Shown here one piece after another: positions 41,601-52,229 of a stretch of 64,000 nucleotides of DNA (the stretch's first letter is position 1; every line of letters starts with the position of its first letter). The DNA is taken from contig JAPOZM010000091.1 in assembly GCA_026706075.1 (NCBI GenBank), positions 1-64,000 of the forward strand. Direction: 5' to 3'. The translations under genes were made by a program, and so were the position numbers. The DNA comes from Gemmatimonadaceae bacterium (GTDB taxonomy: Bacteria; Latescibacterota; UBA2968; UBA8231). The notes beneath the pieces are model-generated. The model made no database searches. It was not told the DNA's origin and saw nothing but the letters and a program-made list of their open reading frames with translations.

Positions 41601-42176
41601 TCATCCCACGTAGATCGCCTCGTCCGGCCAGTCGGCGGCCAGTCGGGCTCCCTCCATGTTGACCGCGGGCAGGTAGTTGTGCTCGCGGCGGATGAGCCCG
41701 AGGACGCGCATGGTCCGCACCTCCTCGATGCAGTCGTCGCCGTGGTTGTTGCGGATCGACGGGATGATCTGGACCTGGAGGCTGTCGGTCACGTCGGAGT
41801 CGGAAGCTCCCTCCACGACCATCACCAGGGCGATGTGGCCGTCGGTCTCGGCCAGGTAGCTGTCGCGGATCAGCTCGGAGAACACGTTGGCCACGTTGGG
41901 CTCCTCGCGGATCTCCTGCTCGACCTGGGCCCGGGTCACACCCAGCCGGAACTTGATGATGACCATGTGCTGGGTGGTGCCCCCCTCGCCCGGGGAACCC
42001 TCCCGGTCGACGGCCGCGTAGTACTTCAGGACCCCCCGCTCCTCGAGCCGCTGGCGCTTGCGCCGCACTGAGCGCACCGGAACCCCGGTCTCCCGGGCGA
42101 TGCGGTTTTCCGGGGCCCTGGGGCTGCGGATCAGGGCACGAAGGATGAGCCGCTCCTGCTCGTCGAGATCATGCAT
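41601..42176 (-). CDS. Lrp/AsnC-type transcriptional regulator
   Basis: 191-residue regulator. N-terminal winged helix: DEQERLILRALIRSPRAPENRIARETGVPVRSVRRKRQRLEERGVLKYYAAV. This is followed by an AsnC-like alpha/beta ligand and oligomer domain (HMVIIKFRLGVTRAQVEQEIREEPNV, LVMVVEGASDSDV). It is longer than a typical Lrp (about 150-165). It is transcribed away from gltB, and the 212 bases between them carry a palindrome and a promoter, so it likely controls gltBD and itself. That control is inference from position and from Lrp control of gltBD in enterobacteria. Confidence 0.85.
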   Translation of the reverse strand: MHDLDEQERLILRALIRSPRAPENRIARETGVPVRSVRRKRQRLEERGVLKYYAAVDREGSPGEGGTTQHMVIIKFRLGVTRAQVEQEIREEPNVANVFSELIRDSYLAETDGHIALVMVVEGASDSDVTDSLQVQIIPSIRNNHGDDCIEEVRTMRVLGLIRREHNYLPAVNMEGARLAADWPDEAIYVG

Positions 42177-42214
42177 GGCCTCATTTGTACCTTTGAAGAG
42201 GGATGAACGACCAA

Positions 42215-42248
42215 TTTAGGCCATCTATGGTCAATATGGTAGACCTAA
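42215..42248. promoter_or_regulatory. Imperfect palindrome, candidate operator of the Lrp-type regulator
   Basis: TTTAGGCC (42215-42222) and GACCTAA (42242-42248) form the arms of an imperfect palindrome around an AT-rich centre containing two TATGGT units. It lies in an AT-rich island of an otherwise GC-rich region, upstream of the gltB promoter and close to the regulator's own start. Confidence 0.45.
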
Positions 42249-42285
42249 CCAACCGAATCCACCCCGAATCCTGGCAAGAGGACCG

Positions 42286-42314
42286 TTGACATCATCCTCT
42301 GCCAGGGCTATGTT
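42286..42314 (+). promoter_or_regulatory. Promoter of gltBD
   Basis: TTGACA (42286-42291), exactly 17 bases, TATGTT (42309-42314). The gltB start lies 75 bases downstream. The palindrome centre is about 90 bases upstream of the expected transcript start, a position used by activators of the Lrp type. Confidence 0.7.
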
Positions 42315-42388
42315 ACGCCCTTCACTTCGAGAAACGAGCCCTCCGCGCCCCTCCTCCCACGCAAGGGCGCCTCCCCAAAGGATCCCCA

Positions 42389-45300
42389 TTGAAGTATCCC
42401 GCCGCCTTCCCTCCCAAGCAGGGGCTGTACGATCCCCGGCACGAGCACGACGCCTGCGGGATCGGCTTCGTGGCCCACATCAAGGGCCGGCGCAGCCACG
42501 GCATCGTCGAGGACGCCCTCGAGATGCTCGGCTGCCTCGACCACCGGGGCGCCCGCGGCGCCGAGCCCGACACCGGCGACGGCGCCGGCATGCTGCTGCA
42601 GATCCCCGACCGCTTCTTCCGTGAGACCCTCGACGGCCAGGGCGTGGAGCTGCCGGAGCCCGGGGCCTACGGCGTCGGCATGGTCTACCTGCCCCGGCCC
42701 CACGCCGCCCACCGGCGCTTCTGCGAGCAGGCCCTGGAGGAGATCGTCCGCGAGGAGGGTCAGCGCGTCCTCGGCTGGCGTCAGGTGCCCACCGACGACA
42801 GCTCTCTCGGCGGCTGGGCGAGGTCCCACGAGCCGGTCATGGCCCAGCTCTTCATCGGCCGCGGCGAGGGCCTCGACGACGAGATGGCCTTCGAGCGCAA
42901 GCTCTACGTCATCGGCAAGCGCGCCGCCCACGAGATCCGCCACAGCGCCGAGACCGAGGGGGACGCCTTCTACCTGGCCAGCATCTCGTGCCGGACGATC
43001 TGCTACAAGGGCATGCTCACGCCGCACCAGCTGCCCCTCTACTTCCCCGAGCTGAAGGACCCCCGGATGGAGGCCTCCATCGCCCTGGTCCACTCCCGGT
43101 TCTCCACCAACACCTTCCCCAGCTGGGAGCGCGCCCACCCCTACCGCTACATCATCCACAACGGCGAGATCAACACCCTCCGGGGCAACGTCAACTGGAT
43201 GAAGACGCGTGAGTCGATGCTGCGCTCCGAGCGCTTCGGCGGCGACCTGGCCAAGCTGCTGCCGATCATCGAGGAGGACGGCTCCGACTCGGCCATGTTC
43301 GACAACTGCCTCGAGTTCCTCCACCTCGGAGGCCGCACCCTGCCCCAGGCGCTGATGATGATGATCCCCGAGCCCTGGGAGCGGCACGAGGAGATGTCGG
43401 ACGAGAAGAAGGCCTTCTACGAGTTCCACGCCTGCCTGATGGAGCCCTGGGACGGCCCGGCCTCGATCGCTTTCACCGACGGCACCGTCGTCGGCGCCAC
43501 CCTCGACCGCAACGGCCTGCGCCCGTCGCGCTACTACGTCACCCGCGACGACCGGGTCATCATGGGCTCCGAGGTCGGCGTCCTCGAGGTGCCGCCGGAG
43601 CAGGTGCTGCACAAGGGCCGCCTGCAGCCGGGCCGCATGTTCCTGGTGGACACCAGCGAAGGGCGGATCATCGCCGACGAGGAGCTCAAGCACCGGGTCG
43701 CCGGCGAGCACCCCTACCGGCGGTGGCTGGACGACGGCCTCGTGGACCTGCACGACCTGCCGCTGGCACCGCACGAGCGCGTGGAGCGCGGCCACGAGGA
43801 GATCCTGCAGCGCCAGCAGGTCTTCGGCTTCACCTTCGAGGACTTGCGCGTCCATCTGCAGTCGATGGCCACCCGGGCCCTGTGGCCCACCGGCTCGATG
43901 GGCAACGACGCCGCCCTGGCGGTGCTCTCCGACCGGCCGAGGCTGCTCTACGACTACTTCAAGCAGCTCTTCGCCCAGGTCACGAACCCGCCCATCGACC
44001 CGATCCGCGAAGAGCTGATCACCGCCACCGAGACCACCCTCGGGGCCGAGCGCAACCTCCTGCACCCCGAGCCGGAGAGCTGCCGCCAGATCCGGCTGTC
44101 CACGCCGACCCTCACCGATCCGCAGCTGGCCCAGCTCAAGGCCCTCGACCGGCCCGGCTTCCAGGTGAAGGTCCTGCCCATGCTCTTCGACGCCGACGGC
44201 GGCCCGGAGGCCCTGCGCCACTCCCTCGACGGCCTCTTCGCCGAGGCCGAGGCCGCCATCGACGGCGGCGCCAACATCCTCATCCTCTCCGACCGCGGCT
44301 TCGACTCCGGGCGGGCGCCGATCCCCGCCCTGCTGGCCTCGGCGGGACTGCACCACCACCTGGTGCGCCAAGGCAAGCGCACCCGCACCGGCCTAGTCCT
44401 CGAGACCGGGGAGCCGCGCGAGGTGCACCACTTCTGCCTGCTCCTCGGCTACGGCGCCAACGCCATCAACCCCTATATGGTCTACGAGACCCTCGGCGAC
44501 ATGATCCACGAGGGTATGCTCACCGGCCTCGACCTCGACCAGGCGGTCTACAACTTCAACAAGGCCGTCGAGAAGGGCGTGGTGAAGGTGATGTCGAAGA
44601 TGGGCATCTCCACCTTCAAGTCGTACCGGGGGGCCCAGATCTTCGAGGCCGTGGGCATCCGCAAGTCGGTGGTGGACGAGTTCTTCACCTGGACCGACTC
44701 GCGCGTCGAGGGCGTCGACCTCGGGGTGATCGCCGAGGAGTGCCGGCGCCGGCACGGGGCCGCCTACCCGCGGTTCGAGGCCGACGGCGGCGCTCTCGAC
44801 GTGGGCGGCGAGTACCAGTGGCGCCGCGGCGGCGAGTACCACCTCTTCAACCCGAAGAGCGTGCACCTCCTGCAGAGGGCGGCCCGCACCGGGGACTACG
44901 AGATCTACGAGCAGTACGCCGCGCTGATCGACGACCAGCGCCTGAACATGGCGACCCTGCGGGGGCTGCTTGAGTTCGTCGAGCCAGGGGAGGGCGGCGT
45001 GCCCCTCGACGAGGTGGAGAGCGTCGAGGCGATCACCCGGCGGTTCAAGAGCGGGGCCATGTCCTACGGCTCGATCAGCCAGGAGGCCCACGAGGGCCTG
45101 GCGATCGCCATGAACCGCATCGGCGGGCGCTCCAACACCGGCGAGGGCGGCGAGGACCCGGCGCGCTACCGGGTGGAGGCGAACGGCGACTCGAAGAACT
45201 CGGCGATCAAGCAGGTCGCCTCGGGCCGCTTCGGGGTGACCAGCAACTACCTGGTCAACGCCCGGGAGCTGCAGATCAAGATGGCCCAGGGCGCCAAGCC

Positions 45301-46990
45301 GGGGGAGGGAGGGGAGCTTCCCGGCGGCAAGGTCTACCCGTGGATCGCCGAGGTGCGCCAGTCGACGCCGGGGGTGGGGCTGATCTCGCCGCCGCCGCAC
45401 CACGACATCTACAGCATCGAGGACCTGGCGGAGCTGATCCACGACCTCAAGAACTCCAACCCCGAGGCTCGCATCAACGTCAAGCTGGTCTCCGAGGTCG
45501 GCGTCGGCACCGTCGCCGCCGGCGTCGCCAAGGGCCATGCCGACGTGGTGCTCATCTCGGGCCACGACGGCGGCACCGGCGCCTCGCCCCAGACCAGCAT
45601 CAAGCACGCCGGCCTGCCCTGGGAGCTGGGCCTCTCCGACACCCACCAGACCCTGGTCCTCAACCACCTGCGGGACCGGATCGTGGTCGAGACCGACGGC
45701 CAGCTCAAGACCGGCCGCGACGTGGCCATCGCCTGCCTGCTGGGCGCCGAGGAGTTCGGTTTCGCCACCACGGCCCTGGTGGCCATGGGCTGCATCATGA
45801 TGCGCGTCTGCCACCTCGACACCTGCCCGGTGGGCGTGGCCACCCAGAACCCGGCCCTGCGCGAGAAGTTCACGGGCACTCCAGACCACGTCGTCAACTT
45901 CCTCCGCTTCGTCGCCGAGGACCTGCGCCGCATCATGGCCCGCCTCGGCTTCCGCACCGTCGACGAGATGGTGGGGCGCACCGACCGCCTGCGGCAGCGG
46001 CCGACCGACCACTGGAAGGCGAAGGGCCTCGACCTCGCGGCGCTCCTCCACCAGCCCGAGGTGCCCCCCGGGGTCGGCCGCTTCTGCAGCCGCGAGCAGG
46101 ACCACGGCATCGAGCGCTCCCTCGACGTGACGCGGCTGCTGGAGATCTGCCGGCCCGCCATCGAGCGCGGCGAGAGCGTCCGGGAGGAGCTGCCCATCGC
46201 CAACACCGACCGCGTCGTCGGCACGATCACCGGCGGCGAGATCACCAAGCGCTACGGGCCCGACGGCCTGCCCGAGGACACGGTGCACCTGAGGTTCCGG
46301 GGCTCGGCCGGGCAGAGCTTCGGCGCCTTCGTGCCTCCCGGCATGACCCTCGAGCTCGAGGGCGACGCCAACGACTACTTCGGCAAGGGCCTGTCCGGGG
46401 GCAAGCTGATCCTCTACCCGCCGCGGGGATCGACCTTCGACCCGGGCGAGGAGATCATCGTCGGCAACGTCTCCTTCTACGGCGCCACCGCCGGCCAGGC
46501 CTACATCCGCGGCATGGCGGGCGAGCGGTTCTGCGTGCGCAACTCCGGTGTCCGCGCCGTGGTCGAGTCGGTCGGCGATCACGGCTGCGAGTACATGACC
46601 GGGGGGCGCGTCGTCGTCCTCGGGCCCACGGGGCGCAACTTCGCCGCCGGCATGTCGGGCGGCATCGCCTACGTGCTCGACGACGGCGGCTTCGCCGGCC
46701 GCTGCAACACCGAGATGGTCGACCTTGTGCAGCCCGACGAGGACGACCTCGCCGAGGTGCGCGAGATGGTGGAGCGCCACGTGAGCCTCACCGAGTCGGC
46801 CCGGGGACGAGAGATCCTCGACGACTGGGACCGGGCGGCACCCCGGTTCGTCAAGGTCTACCCCCGCGACTACCGGCGCATGCTGGAGGCCCTGGAGAGG
46901 GCCCGCGAGTCGGGGCTCTCCGGCGACGACGCCGTCATGGAGGCCTTCGTCGAGAACCTGGGCGACGAGGCCCGCGTCAGCGGCAACTAG
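42389..46990 (+). CDS. gltB: Glutamate synthase large subunit
   Basis: Makes glutamate from glutamine and 2-oxoglutarate. 1533 residues. Starts at TTG with AAGGA seven bases upstream; the catalytic Cys of the glutaminase domain ([13 protein letters not shown]) comes after a short propeptide of about 20 residues. The glutaminase domain includes [34 protein letters not shown] residues. The central and FMN-binding domains carry [10 protein letters not shown] and [14 protein letters not shown], the 3Fe-4S cysteines are in [19 protein letters not shown], and the C-terminal right-handed helix domain has [21 protein letters not shown]. Partner gltD follows. Confidence 0.98.
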   Translation: MKYPAAFPPKQGLYDPRHEHDACGIGFVAHIKGRRSHGIVEDALEMLGCLDHRGARGAEPDTGDGAGMLLQIPDRFFRETLDGQGVELPEPGAYGVGMVYLPRPHAAHRRFCEQALEEIVREEGQRVLGWRQVPTDDSSLGGWARSHEPVMAQLFIGRGEGLDDEMAFERKLYVIGKRAAHEIRHSAETEGDAFYLASISCRTICYKGMLTPHQLPLYFPELKDPRMEASIALVHSRFSTNTFPSWERAHPYRYIIHNGEINTLRGNVNWMKTRESMLRSERFGGDLAKLLPIIEEDGSDSAMFDNCLEFLHLGGRTLPQALMMMIPEPWERHEEMSDEKKAFYEFHACLMEPWDGPASIAFTDGTVVGATLDRNGLRPSRYYVTRDDRVIMGSEVGVLEVPPEQVLHKGRLQPGRMFLVDTSEGRIIADEELKHRVAGEHPYRRWLDDGLVDLHDLPLAPHERVERGHEEILQRQQVFGFTFEDLRVHLQSMATRALWPTGSMGNDAALAVLSDRPRLLYDYFKQLFAQVTNPPIDPIREELITATETTLGAERNLLHPEPESCRQIRLSTPTLTDPQLAQLKALDRPGFQVKVLPMLFDADGGPEALRHSLDGLFAEAEAAIDGGANILILSDRGFDSGRAPIPALLASAGLHHHLVRQGKRTRTGLVLETGEPREVHHFCLLLGYGANAINPYMVYETLGDMIHEGMLTGLDLDQAVYNFNKAVEKGVVKVMSKMGISTFKSYRGAQIFEAVGIRKSVVDEFFTWTDSRVEGVDLGVIAEECRRRHGAAYPRFEADGGALDVGGEYQWRRGGEYHLFNPKSVHLLQRAARTGDYEIYEQYAALIDDQRLNMATLRGLLEFVEPGEGGVPLDEVESVEAITRRFKSGAMSYGSISQEAHEGLAIAMNRIGGRSNTGEGGEDPARYRVEANGDSKNSAIKQVASGRFGVTSNYLVNARELQIKMAQGAKPGEGGELPGGKVYPWIAEVRQSTPGVGLISPPPHHDIYSIEDLAELIHDLKNSNPEARINVKLVSEVGVGTVAAGVAKGHADVVLISGHDGGTGASPQTSIKHAGLPWELGLSDTHQTLVLNHLRDRIVVETDGQLKTGRDVAIACLLGAEEFGFATTALVAMGCIMMRVCHLDTCPVGVATQNPALREKFTGTPDHVVNFLRFVAEDLRRIMARLGFRTVDEMVGRTDRLRQRPTDHWKAKGLDLAALLHQPEVPPGVGRFCSREQDHGIERSLDVTRLLEICRPAIERGESVREELPIANTDRVVGTITGGEITKRYGPDGLPEDTVHLRFRGSAGQSFGAFVPPGMTLELEGDANDYFGKGLSGGKLILYPPRGSTFDPGEEIIVGNVSFYGATAGQAYIRGMAGERFCVRNSGVRAVVESVGDHGCEYMTGGRVVVLGPTGRNFAAGMSGGIAYVLDDGGFAGRCNTEMVDLVQPDEDDLAEVREMVERHVSLTESARGREILDDWDRAAPRFVKVYPRDYRRMLEALERARESGLSGDDAVMEAFVENLGDEARVSGN

Positions 46991-47010
46991 CGAGAGGGCG
47001 ATTTCCGGAC

Positions 47011-48498
47011 ATGGGAAAACCGACCGGATTCATGGAGTTCGAGCGCGAGCTGCCGGCCGACCGCGACCCCGTCGAGCGCCTGCGGGACTTCGACGAGTTC
47101 CACCGGCACCTGGGCGACGAGCGGGTCCGCGACCAGGGGGCCCGGTGCATGGACTGCGGGATCCCCTTCTGCCACACCGGGACCACCCTGCCCGAGGACT
47201 CGCCCTTCGCCTCCGGCTGTCCGATCAACAACCTGATCCCGGAGTGGAACGACCTCGTCTACCGCGGCATGTGGCAGGAGGCGCTCGAGCGCCTGCACAA
47301 GACCAACAATTTCCCCGAGTTCACCGGCCGCGTCTGTCCGGCCCCCTGCGAGGGCTCGTGCGTGCTGGGCATCAACGAGCCGGCGGTGACGATCAAGAAC
47401 ATCGAGGTCTCCATCATCGACAAGGCCTGGGACGAGGGCTGGGTGGTCCCCGAGCCGCCGGAGCGGCGCACGGGCAAGCGGGTGGCCGTCGTCGGCTCGG
47501 GACCCGCGGGGCTCTGCTGCGCCATGCAGCTGAACCGCGCAGGCCACCGGGTCACCGTGTACGAGCGCTCCGACCGGGCCGGCGGCCTGCTGATGTACGG
47601 CATCCCCAACATGAAGCTGGACAAGCGCCTCGTGCAGCGGCGGATCGACCAGATGGCGGCCGAGGGCGTCACCTTCGTGACCAGCACCGAGGTCGGAGTC
47701 GACGTCGAGGCGCAGCAGCTCGTGGACGACTACGACGCCGTGGTGCTGTGCACCGGGGCCCTGAAGCCGCGCGACCTGGACGTTCCGGGCCGCCAGCTCG
47801 AGGGCGTCCACCAGGCCCTGGACTTCCTCCACGCAAACACCAAGTCCCTCCTCGACTCGGGGCTCGCCGACGGGGAGTACATCTCGGCGAAGGACCGGAA
47901 CGTGATCGTCCTCGGGGGCGGCGACACCGGCACCGACTGCGTCGGCACTTCCCTGCGCCACGGCTGCAGGAGCCTCTTCCAGTTCGACATCATCCCGGCG
48001 CCGCCGGACGAGCGCACCGCCGGCAACCCCTGGCCCGAGTGGCCGAAGGTCTACAACCTCGACTACGGCCAGGAGGAGGCCGCCGCCCTCTTCGGCGACG
48101 ACCCCCGGAAGTACCTGCTGAGCACGGTGGAGCTCCTCGACGACGGCGGCGGCCGCCTCCGCGGCCTGGTGACCCGCGACGTGGAGTGGGTGCCGGACAA
48201 CGGCCGCCCCTTCCGCGAGGTGCCCGGCACCGAGAAGGAGTGGCCGGCGGAGCTGGTGCTCCTGTCCATGGGCTGGCTGGGCCCGCAGGACACCCTGCCC
48301 GACGCCCTGGCCCTGGAGCGGGACCCGCGCTCGAACGTCAAGGCCGAGGAGGGCCGGTACGCCACCAGCGTCCCCGGCGTCTTCGCCGCCGGCGACGTGC
48401 GCCGCGGCATGAGCCTGGTGGTCTGGGCCTTCAAGGAGGGGCGCGAAGCCGCCCGCGAGTGCGACCGCTACCTCATGGGCACCACCAGCCTGCCCTGA
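47011..48498 (+). CDS. gltD: Glutamate synthase small subunit
   Basis: Passes electrons from NADPH through FAD and iron-sulphur clusters to the large subunit. 495 residues. The N-terminal cluster cysteines are in [20 protein letters not shown] and [15 protein letters not shown] binding is [27 protein letters not shown] binding is [13 protein letters not shown], and the late [18 protein letters not shown] closes the flavin site. It lies 20 bases after gltB. Confidence 0.97.
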   Translation: MGKPTGFMEFERELPADRDPVERLRDFDEFHRHLGDERVRDQGARCMDCGIPFCHTGTTLPEDSPFASGCPINNLIPEWNDLVYRGMWQEALERLHKTNNFPEFTGRVCPAPCEGSCVLGINEPAVTIKNIEVSIIDKAWDEGWVVPEPPERRTGKRVAVVGSGPAGLCCAMQLNRAGHRVTVYERSDRAGGLLMYGIPNMKLDKRLVQRRIDQMAAEGVTFVTSTEVGVDVEAQQLVDDYDAVVLCTGALKPRDLDVPGRQLEGVHQALDFLHANTKSLLDSGLADGEYISAKDRNVIVLGGGDTGTDCVGTSLRHGCRSLFQFDIIPAPPDERTAGNPWPEWPKVYNLDYGQEEAAALFGDDPRKYLLSTVELLDDGGGRLRGLVTRDVEWVPDNGRPFREVPGTEKEWPAELVLLSMGWLGPQDTLPDALALERDPRSNVKAEEGRYATSVPGVFAAGDVRRGMSLVVWAFKEGREAARECDRYLMGTTSLP

Positions 48499-48517
48499 GG
48501 CCGGCTCCCGCCAGGAC

Positions 48518-48964
48518 ATGTCCAGGCTCAGCGACGAGGTCGGCGCATTCGCCGGCTCTCAGCACTTCCTCCTGCTCGACGACGACCTGAAGGCCGGCGC
48601 CGAGCCCCTGCTGGCGCACTGGTGCGAGCAGCTGGGCGACGTGGTCTCCGAGGAGGCCATGGCCCGGGCCCTGAAGAGCGTGGCCCGGCTCGACGCGCCC
48701 CTGGCGCAGCGGCGCTCCTTCCCGCGCCTGCTCCGGGAGTTCCTCGACTACCTGCCGGCCACGGGCCGCTTCCCCCTGGGCGGGGAGTGGGCGCGGCGGG
48801 TGGATTCCATGGAGGCCGGCTACCAGGCCGCCTTTCGCCGCGACGGCAGCATCCGGGGCGAGACCGTGCGCCGCCGCGGAGCCGCCACCGGGCGCAACGA
48901 CCCCTGCCCCTGCGGCAGCGGCCGCAAGTACAAGAAGTGCTGCATGGATGTCCTCGGACCCTGA
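48518..48964 (+). CDS. SEC-C-tailed small protein of unknown function
   Basis: 148 residues. The N-terminal 110 residues are helical with no known motif. The C-terminus is a zinc-binding SEC-C motif (NDPCPCGSGRKYKKCCMD), the same tail type as on SecA, common on UPF0149/YecA-like and YchJ-like proteins. It lies 19 bases after gltD and is probably read through from it. Role unknown. Confidence 0.8.
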   Translation: MSRLSDEVGAFAGSQHFLLLDDDLKAGAEPLLAHWCEQLGDVVSEEAMARALKSVARLDAPLAQRRSFPRLLREFLDYLPATGRFPLGGEWARRVDSMEAGYQAAFRRDGSIRGETVRRRGAATGRNDPCPCGSGRKYKKCCMDVLGP

Positions 48965-48987
48965 GCCCGCCTTCCTCCCGAACCCCC

Positions 48988-49057
48988 TGAACACGTTTAA
49001 CACGCTGCTCCCGATCCCCTGTTGACACTGTGGGGACCTCCGGTTAACGTCGTTCAC
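48988..49057. promoter_or_regulatory. Paired inverted sites flanking the tetR-tolC promoter
   Basis: TGAACACGTTTAAC on the plus strand (48988-49001) is closely repeated as GTGAACGACGTTAACC on the minus strand (49042-49057). One copy lies upstream of the -35 and the other covers the -10 and transcript start. This is a fitting layout for autorepression by the adjoining TetR domain, though no binding is shown. Confidence 0.45.
49022..49050 (+). promoter_or_regulatory. Promoter of the tetR-tolC/RND operon
   Basis: TTGACA (49022-49027), 17 bases, TAACGT (49045-49050). The ATG at 49060 is only nine bases past the -10, so the message would be leaderless or nearly so, and no Shine-Dalgarno is visible. 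Confidence 0.55.
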
Positions 49058-49059
49058 TC

Positions 49060-51129
49060 ATGGACCGGAGCGACATCCTCACGAGGGCCTGCGAGCTCTA
49101 CCTGGAGAACGGCGTCGAAGCCGTCTCCATGCGCCGGCTGGCCCGCGATCTCGGGGTCACGGCTCCCGCCCTCTACCGCCACTACCGCAGCCGCGAGGAG
49201 ATGCTCCTCGACGTCGTCGCCGAGGCCTACCGGCGGCTGAGCGAGCGCCTCTACGGCGCCCTCTCGGGCCGTACCCCCGCCGAGCGGCTGTTCCTTGCGG
49301 GTCAGGCATATCTCGATTTCGCCCTCGATCAGCCGAAGTACTACGAGATGCTCTACACCCCCGCCCACACCCTCGGCGCGGAGGAGTTCCCGGAGCAGGT
49401 GACGGAGCAGGTCGCCAGCGTCGGCCGGTTCTTCAACGACCGCGTGCGCGAATGCATCGACGCCGGCCTCTTCCAGCCCCTCGATCCCGCCGACGTCTCC
49501 GGCACCCTCTGGGCCCACGCCCACGGCCTGATCTCCATCTACCTGCGCGGCTGCCTCGACATGGACGCCGAGGAGTTCCGCCGCCACTACCGGGCCTCGA
49601 GCCGGCGGGCGATCACCGGCATGGCCACCCCCGCATACGAGGTGGAGATGGACCGCGCCGTCGAGGACCTCTCCCGGGTGGAGGCTGGCCCGTCCGGCGG
49701 CAAGGGGCGCCTGCGCGCCCGGGTCTCGTCCGCGCTGACCTGGCTCCTGATGGGCTGGGGGGCGCCCGTTGCCGCGGAGGGCGCCTCCCCCGGCGGCGAG
49801 CTGCTGCTGGACATCGATGAGGCCGTCGAGCTGGCTCTGGAGCGCAGCCGCGAGCTGGAGGAAGCCCGCCTGCTCCTGACCGAGGCCGAGGAGCAGAGCG
49901 CCGAAGCCTGGGGCGAGGTCTGGCCCCGCGTCGACTTCTCGGCCAGCTACGTCCGCAACATCTCGCCGCCGGTCTCCTTCGTGCCGGCGAGGATCTTCAA
50001 TCCCGCGGCCCCTCCCGGGGAATTCATCTCCCTGGAGTTCGGCGCCGACAACAGCTGGCAGAGCGCCCTCACCGTGCGCCAGCCCCTCTTCGACCCGAGG
50101 GCCCTCGTCGGCCTCGGCGCCGCCGGTGAATTCCTGCAGCTCCGCGCGGAGATGGTCCGCGGCCAGTCGCAGCAGGTGGTGACGCGGGTGCGCCTGCTCT
50201 GCTACGACCTGCTGCTGCGGGGCGAGGAGGTGCGCCTCACCGAGCGGTCCCTGGACCGCCTGCGGCAGGCCCTTGAGCAGACCCGCGGCCGGGCCCGGGC
50301 GGGCCTGGCCTCCGACTACGATGTGCTGCGCCTCGAGGTCGAGCTGGCCAACCTCCAGCCGAGACTGCTCGAGGCCCGCAACGCCCGGGCCTCGGCGCGC
50401 CGCCGCCTGGGCCTGGAGCTGGCCCTCGACGACCCCGGCCGGCTGCGGTTGTCCGAGGGCACATCCCTCACGACCGCGGAGTCCGCGCCCGATCTGCCCG
50501 ACGGGGATCTCCTGCAGACGGCGCTGGCTCACCGCTCCGACGTGCGCCAGCTCGAGCAGACCGCCGAGCTGGGCAGGCGGCAGGTTCGCCTCGAGCAGGT
50601 GGAGTACCTGCCCAAGATCTCCCTCTTCGCCACCTGGGACGTGCAGGCCCAGCAGGACGGCCGACCCGACTTCTTCGGCAGTTCCCGCACCCGCGCCACC
50701 AGCAAGATGGCCGGCCTCTCCGTGGAGCTGCCCCTGTTCAGCGGCCTGCAGAGGGACGCCCGGATCGACCAGAGGCAGGCCGCCCTGCGGCAGGTGCAGG
50801 TCCGGGCCCGGATGGCCCGCGACCAGGCGGCGGTCCAGGTCCGGGACCTTGAGGAGGCCCTGGCCGAGGCCGCCCGGCGCGAGGAAGGCCAGCGCCTCGC
50901 CGTGGCCCAGGCCCGGCGGGGGTGGGAGATCGCCAGCGCCCGTTTCCGCGAGGGAGTGGGGAGCCGACTCGAGGTGACCGACGCCGAGGTCGCCCTGCGG
51001 CAGAGCGAGTTCAACATGGCCCGGGCGGCCCACGACCGGCTCGCCAGTCGGGCCCAACTCGGCCTCGCCGTTGGACGGGTGCCCCCCGTCGACGGGGAGG
51101 CCGCCATCGACCCGGAGGAGACGGAGTGA
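49060..51129 (+). CDS. TetR-type regulator fused in frame to a TolC-family outer-membrane channel
   Basis: One 689-residue open frame holds two unlike proteins. Residues 1 to about 205 are a TetR regulator: ILTRACELYLENGVEAVSMRRLARDLGVTAPALYRHYRSREEML is the helix-turn-helix, followed by a helical ligand domain. Residues about 222-241 form a signal-like hydrophobic stretch (VSSALTWLLMGWGAPVAA). From about 245 to the end is a TolC/OEP protein: LLLDIDEAVELALERSRELEEARLLLTEAEEQ, the paired coiled-coil repeats, and a terminal repeat. A GTG at 49678 (residue 207), with GAGGAC nine bases before it, could start the channel alone as a 483-residue protein with a normal signal peptide. So this is either a true fusion or two nested products. 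Adaptor and pump follow with four-base overlaps. Confidence 0.85.
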   Translation: MDRSDILTRACELYLENGVEAVSMRRLARDLGVTAPALYRHYRSREEMLLDVVAEAYRRLSERLYGALSGRTPAERLFLAGQAYLDFALDQPKYYEMLYTPAHTLGAEEFPEQVTEQVASVGRFFNDRVRECIDAGLFQPLDPADVSGTLWAHAHGLISIYLRGCLDMDAEEFRRHYRASSRRAITGMATPAYEVEMDRAVEDLSRVEAGPSGGKGRLRARVSSALTWLLMGWGAPVAAEGASPGGELLLDIDEAVELALERSRELEEARLLLTEAEEQSAEAWGEVWPRVDFSASYVRNISPPVSFVPARIFNPAAPPGEFISLEFGADNSWQSALTVRQPLFDPRALVGLGAAGEFLQLRAEMVRGQSQQVVTRVRLLCYDLLLRGEEVRLTERSLDRLRQALEQTRGRARAGLASDYDVLRLEVELANLQPRLLEARNARASARRRLGLELALDDPGRLRLSEGTSLTTAESAPDLPDGDLLQTALAHRSDVRQLEQTAELGRRQVRLEQVEYLPKISLFATWDVQAQQDGRPDFFGSSRTRATSKMAGLSVELPLFSGLQRDARIDQRQAALRQVQVRARMARDQAAVQVRDLEEALAEAARREEGQRLAVAQARRGWEIASARFREGVGSRLEVTDAEVALRQSEFNMARAAHDRLASRAQLGLAVGRVPPVDGEAAIDPEETE

Positions 51130-52229
51130 CGAATCCCTTGACCTGGGGGCGCCGAGTCCGCGGAGCCCTGCTGCCGGCCGCCGGCGCGGCCCTGCTCGCC
51201 CTCGGCGGCTGCGGGGAGGCGCCGGCCGCGGACGAGTCCGACGCCATGGAGGATACCGACACCCGCCGCGTCATCAACGTCGAGGTCGAGACCCTGGCGC
51301 CGCGTCCCTTCACCGACATGATCCGCCTCACCGGCACGGTCAACGCCGACCGGGAGGTGACCGTGGCCGCCGAGGAGGGCGGGACGGTGTCGGCGATCCT
51401 GGCCGACAAGGGCGACAAGGTGCGCCTCGGGCAAGCCCTTGTCCGCCTCGACGACGAGTTGCTGCTCGCCCAGCGCGGCGAGGCCCAGGCCCAGGCGGCC
51501 CTGGCGGCCGACCGCTGGGCGCGCAAGAAGCAGCTCTACGAAGAGGAGGACATCGGCACCGAAGGGGAGTACGTCGAGGCCCGCCTCGCCGCGGACCAGA
51601 CCCGGGCCCGGCTGGAGCTGATCGAAGCGCGGCTCCGGCGCGCCGTGGTACGGGCGCCCTTCGACGGCCTCCTCGACCGGCGCCTCGTGGAGGTCGGCTC
51701 GGTCGTCGCCCCGGGCCAGGCGGTGGCCCACATCCTCGACCTGGAGCCCCTCAAGGTGACCACCGGCGTACCCGAGCGCTACGCGGCGGAGGTGAGCACC
51801 GGCGACCCTGCGACAGTCGCCTTCGCCGATCTCGCGGACACCTGTGCGGCCACCGTGACCTACGTGGGCGCGGCCGTCGACGGCCGCCACCGCACCTTCC
51901 CGGTCGAGCTCGACCTCGAGCGCCCCGTGGCCGGGGCCAAGCCGGCCATGGTCGCCGAGGTGATGCTCGTCCTCGAGGTCCATCCCGGCGCCATCGTGGT
52001 GCCGAACCAGGCCCTTGTCCGCACCGAGGAGGGCTTCTCCGCCTTCGTCGCCACCGACGGCGTGGACGGCCCCGTCGCCCGGGCGCGCCCGGTCACCCTC
52101 GGGGCCTCCGGCGGCGACGAGGTGGTGGCCGCCTCCGGCCTGTCGCCCAATGACCGGCTGATCGTCGTCGGGCAGCAGCAGGTGGCCGACGGCGACCGTC
52201 TGCGCATCGTCCCCCGCCGCAGCCTGTGA
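51126..52229 (+). CDS. RND efflux periplasmic adaptor lipoprotein
   Basis: 367-residue membrane fusion protein linking pump and channel. GTG start overlaps the channel stop (GTGA). Signal with lipobox GGC (Cys 29). The lipoyl/barrel-sandwich halves are INVEVETLAPRPFTDMIRLTGTVNADREVTVAAEEGG...KVRLGQALVRLDD and RRAVVRAPFDGLLDRRLVEVGSVVAPGQAVAHILD, separated by a helical hairpin. Beta-barrel and membrane-proximal domains follow (VVPNQALVRTEEGFSAFV). It acts in the periplasm with the neighbouring proteins; substrate unknown. Confidence 0.93.
   Translation: MTNPLTWGRRVRGALLPAAGAALLALGGCGEAPAADESDAMEDTDTRRVINVEVETLAPRPFTDMIRLTGTVNADREVTVAAEEGGTVSAILADKGDKVRLGQALVRLDDELLLAQRGEAQAQAALAADRWARKKQLYEEEDIGTEGEYVEARLAADQTRARLELIEARLRRAVVRAPFDGLLDRRLVEVGSVVAPGQAVAHILDLEPLKVTTGVPERYAAEVSTGDPATVAFADLADTCAATVTYVGAAVDGRHRTFPVELDLERPVAGAKPAMVAEVMLVLEVHPGAIVVPNQALVRTEEGFSAFVATDGVDGPVARARPVTLGASGGDEVVAASGLSPNDRLIVVGQQQVADGDRLRIVPRRSL

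Noticed and set aside
45340..47010. Extension of the gltD frame about 550 codons upstream into gltB
   Set aside because: The upstream part is an arginine-rich out-of-frame reading of gltB; gltD starts at the ATG at 47011 with its normal N-terminus.
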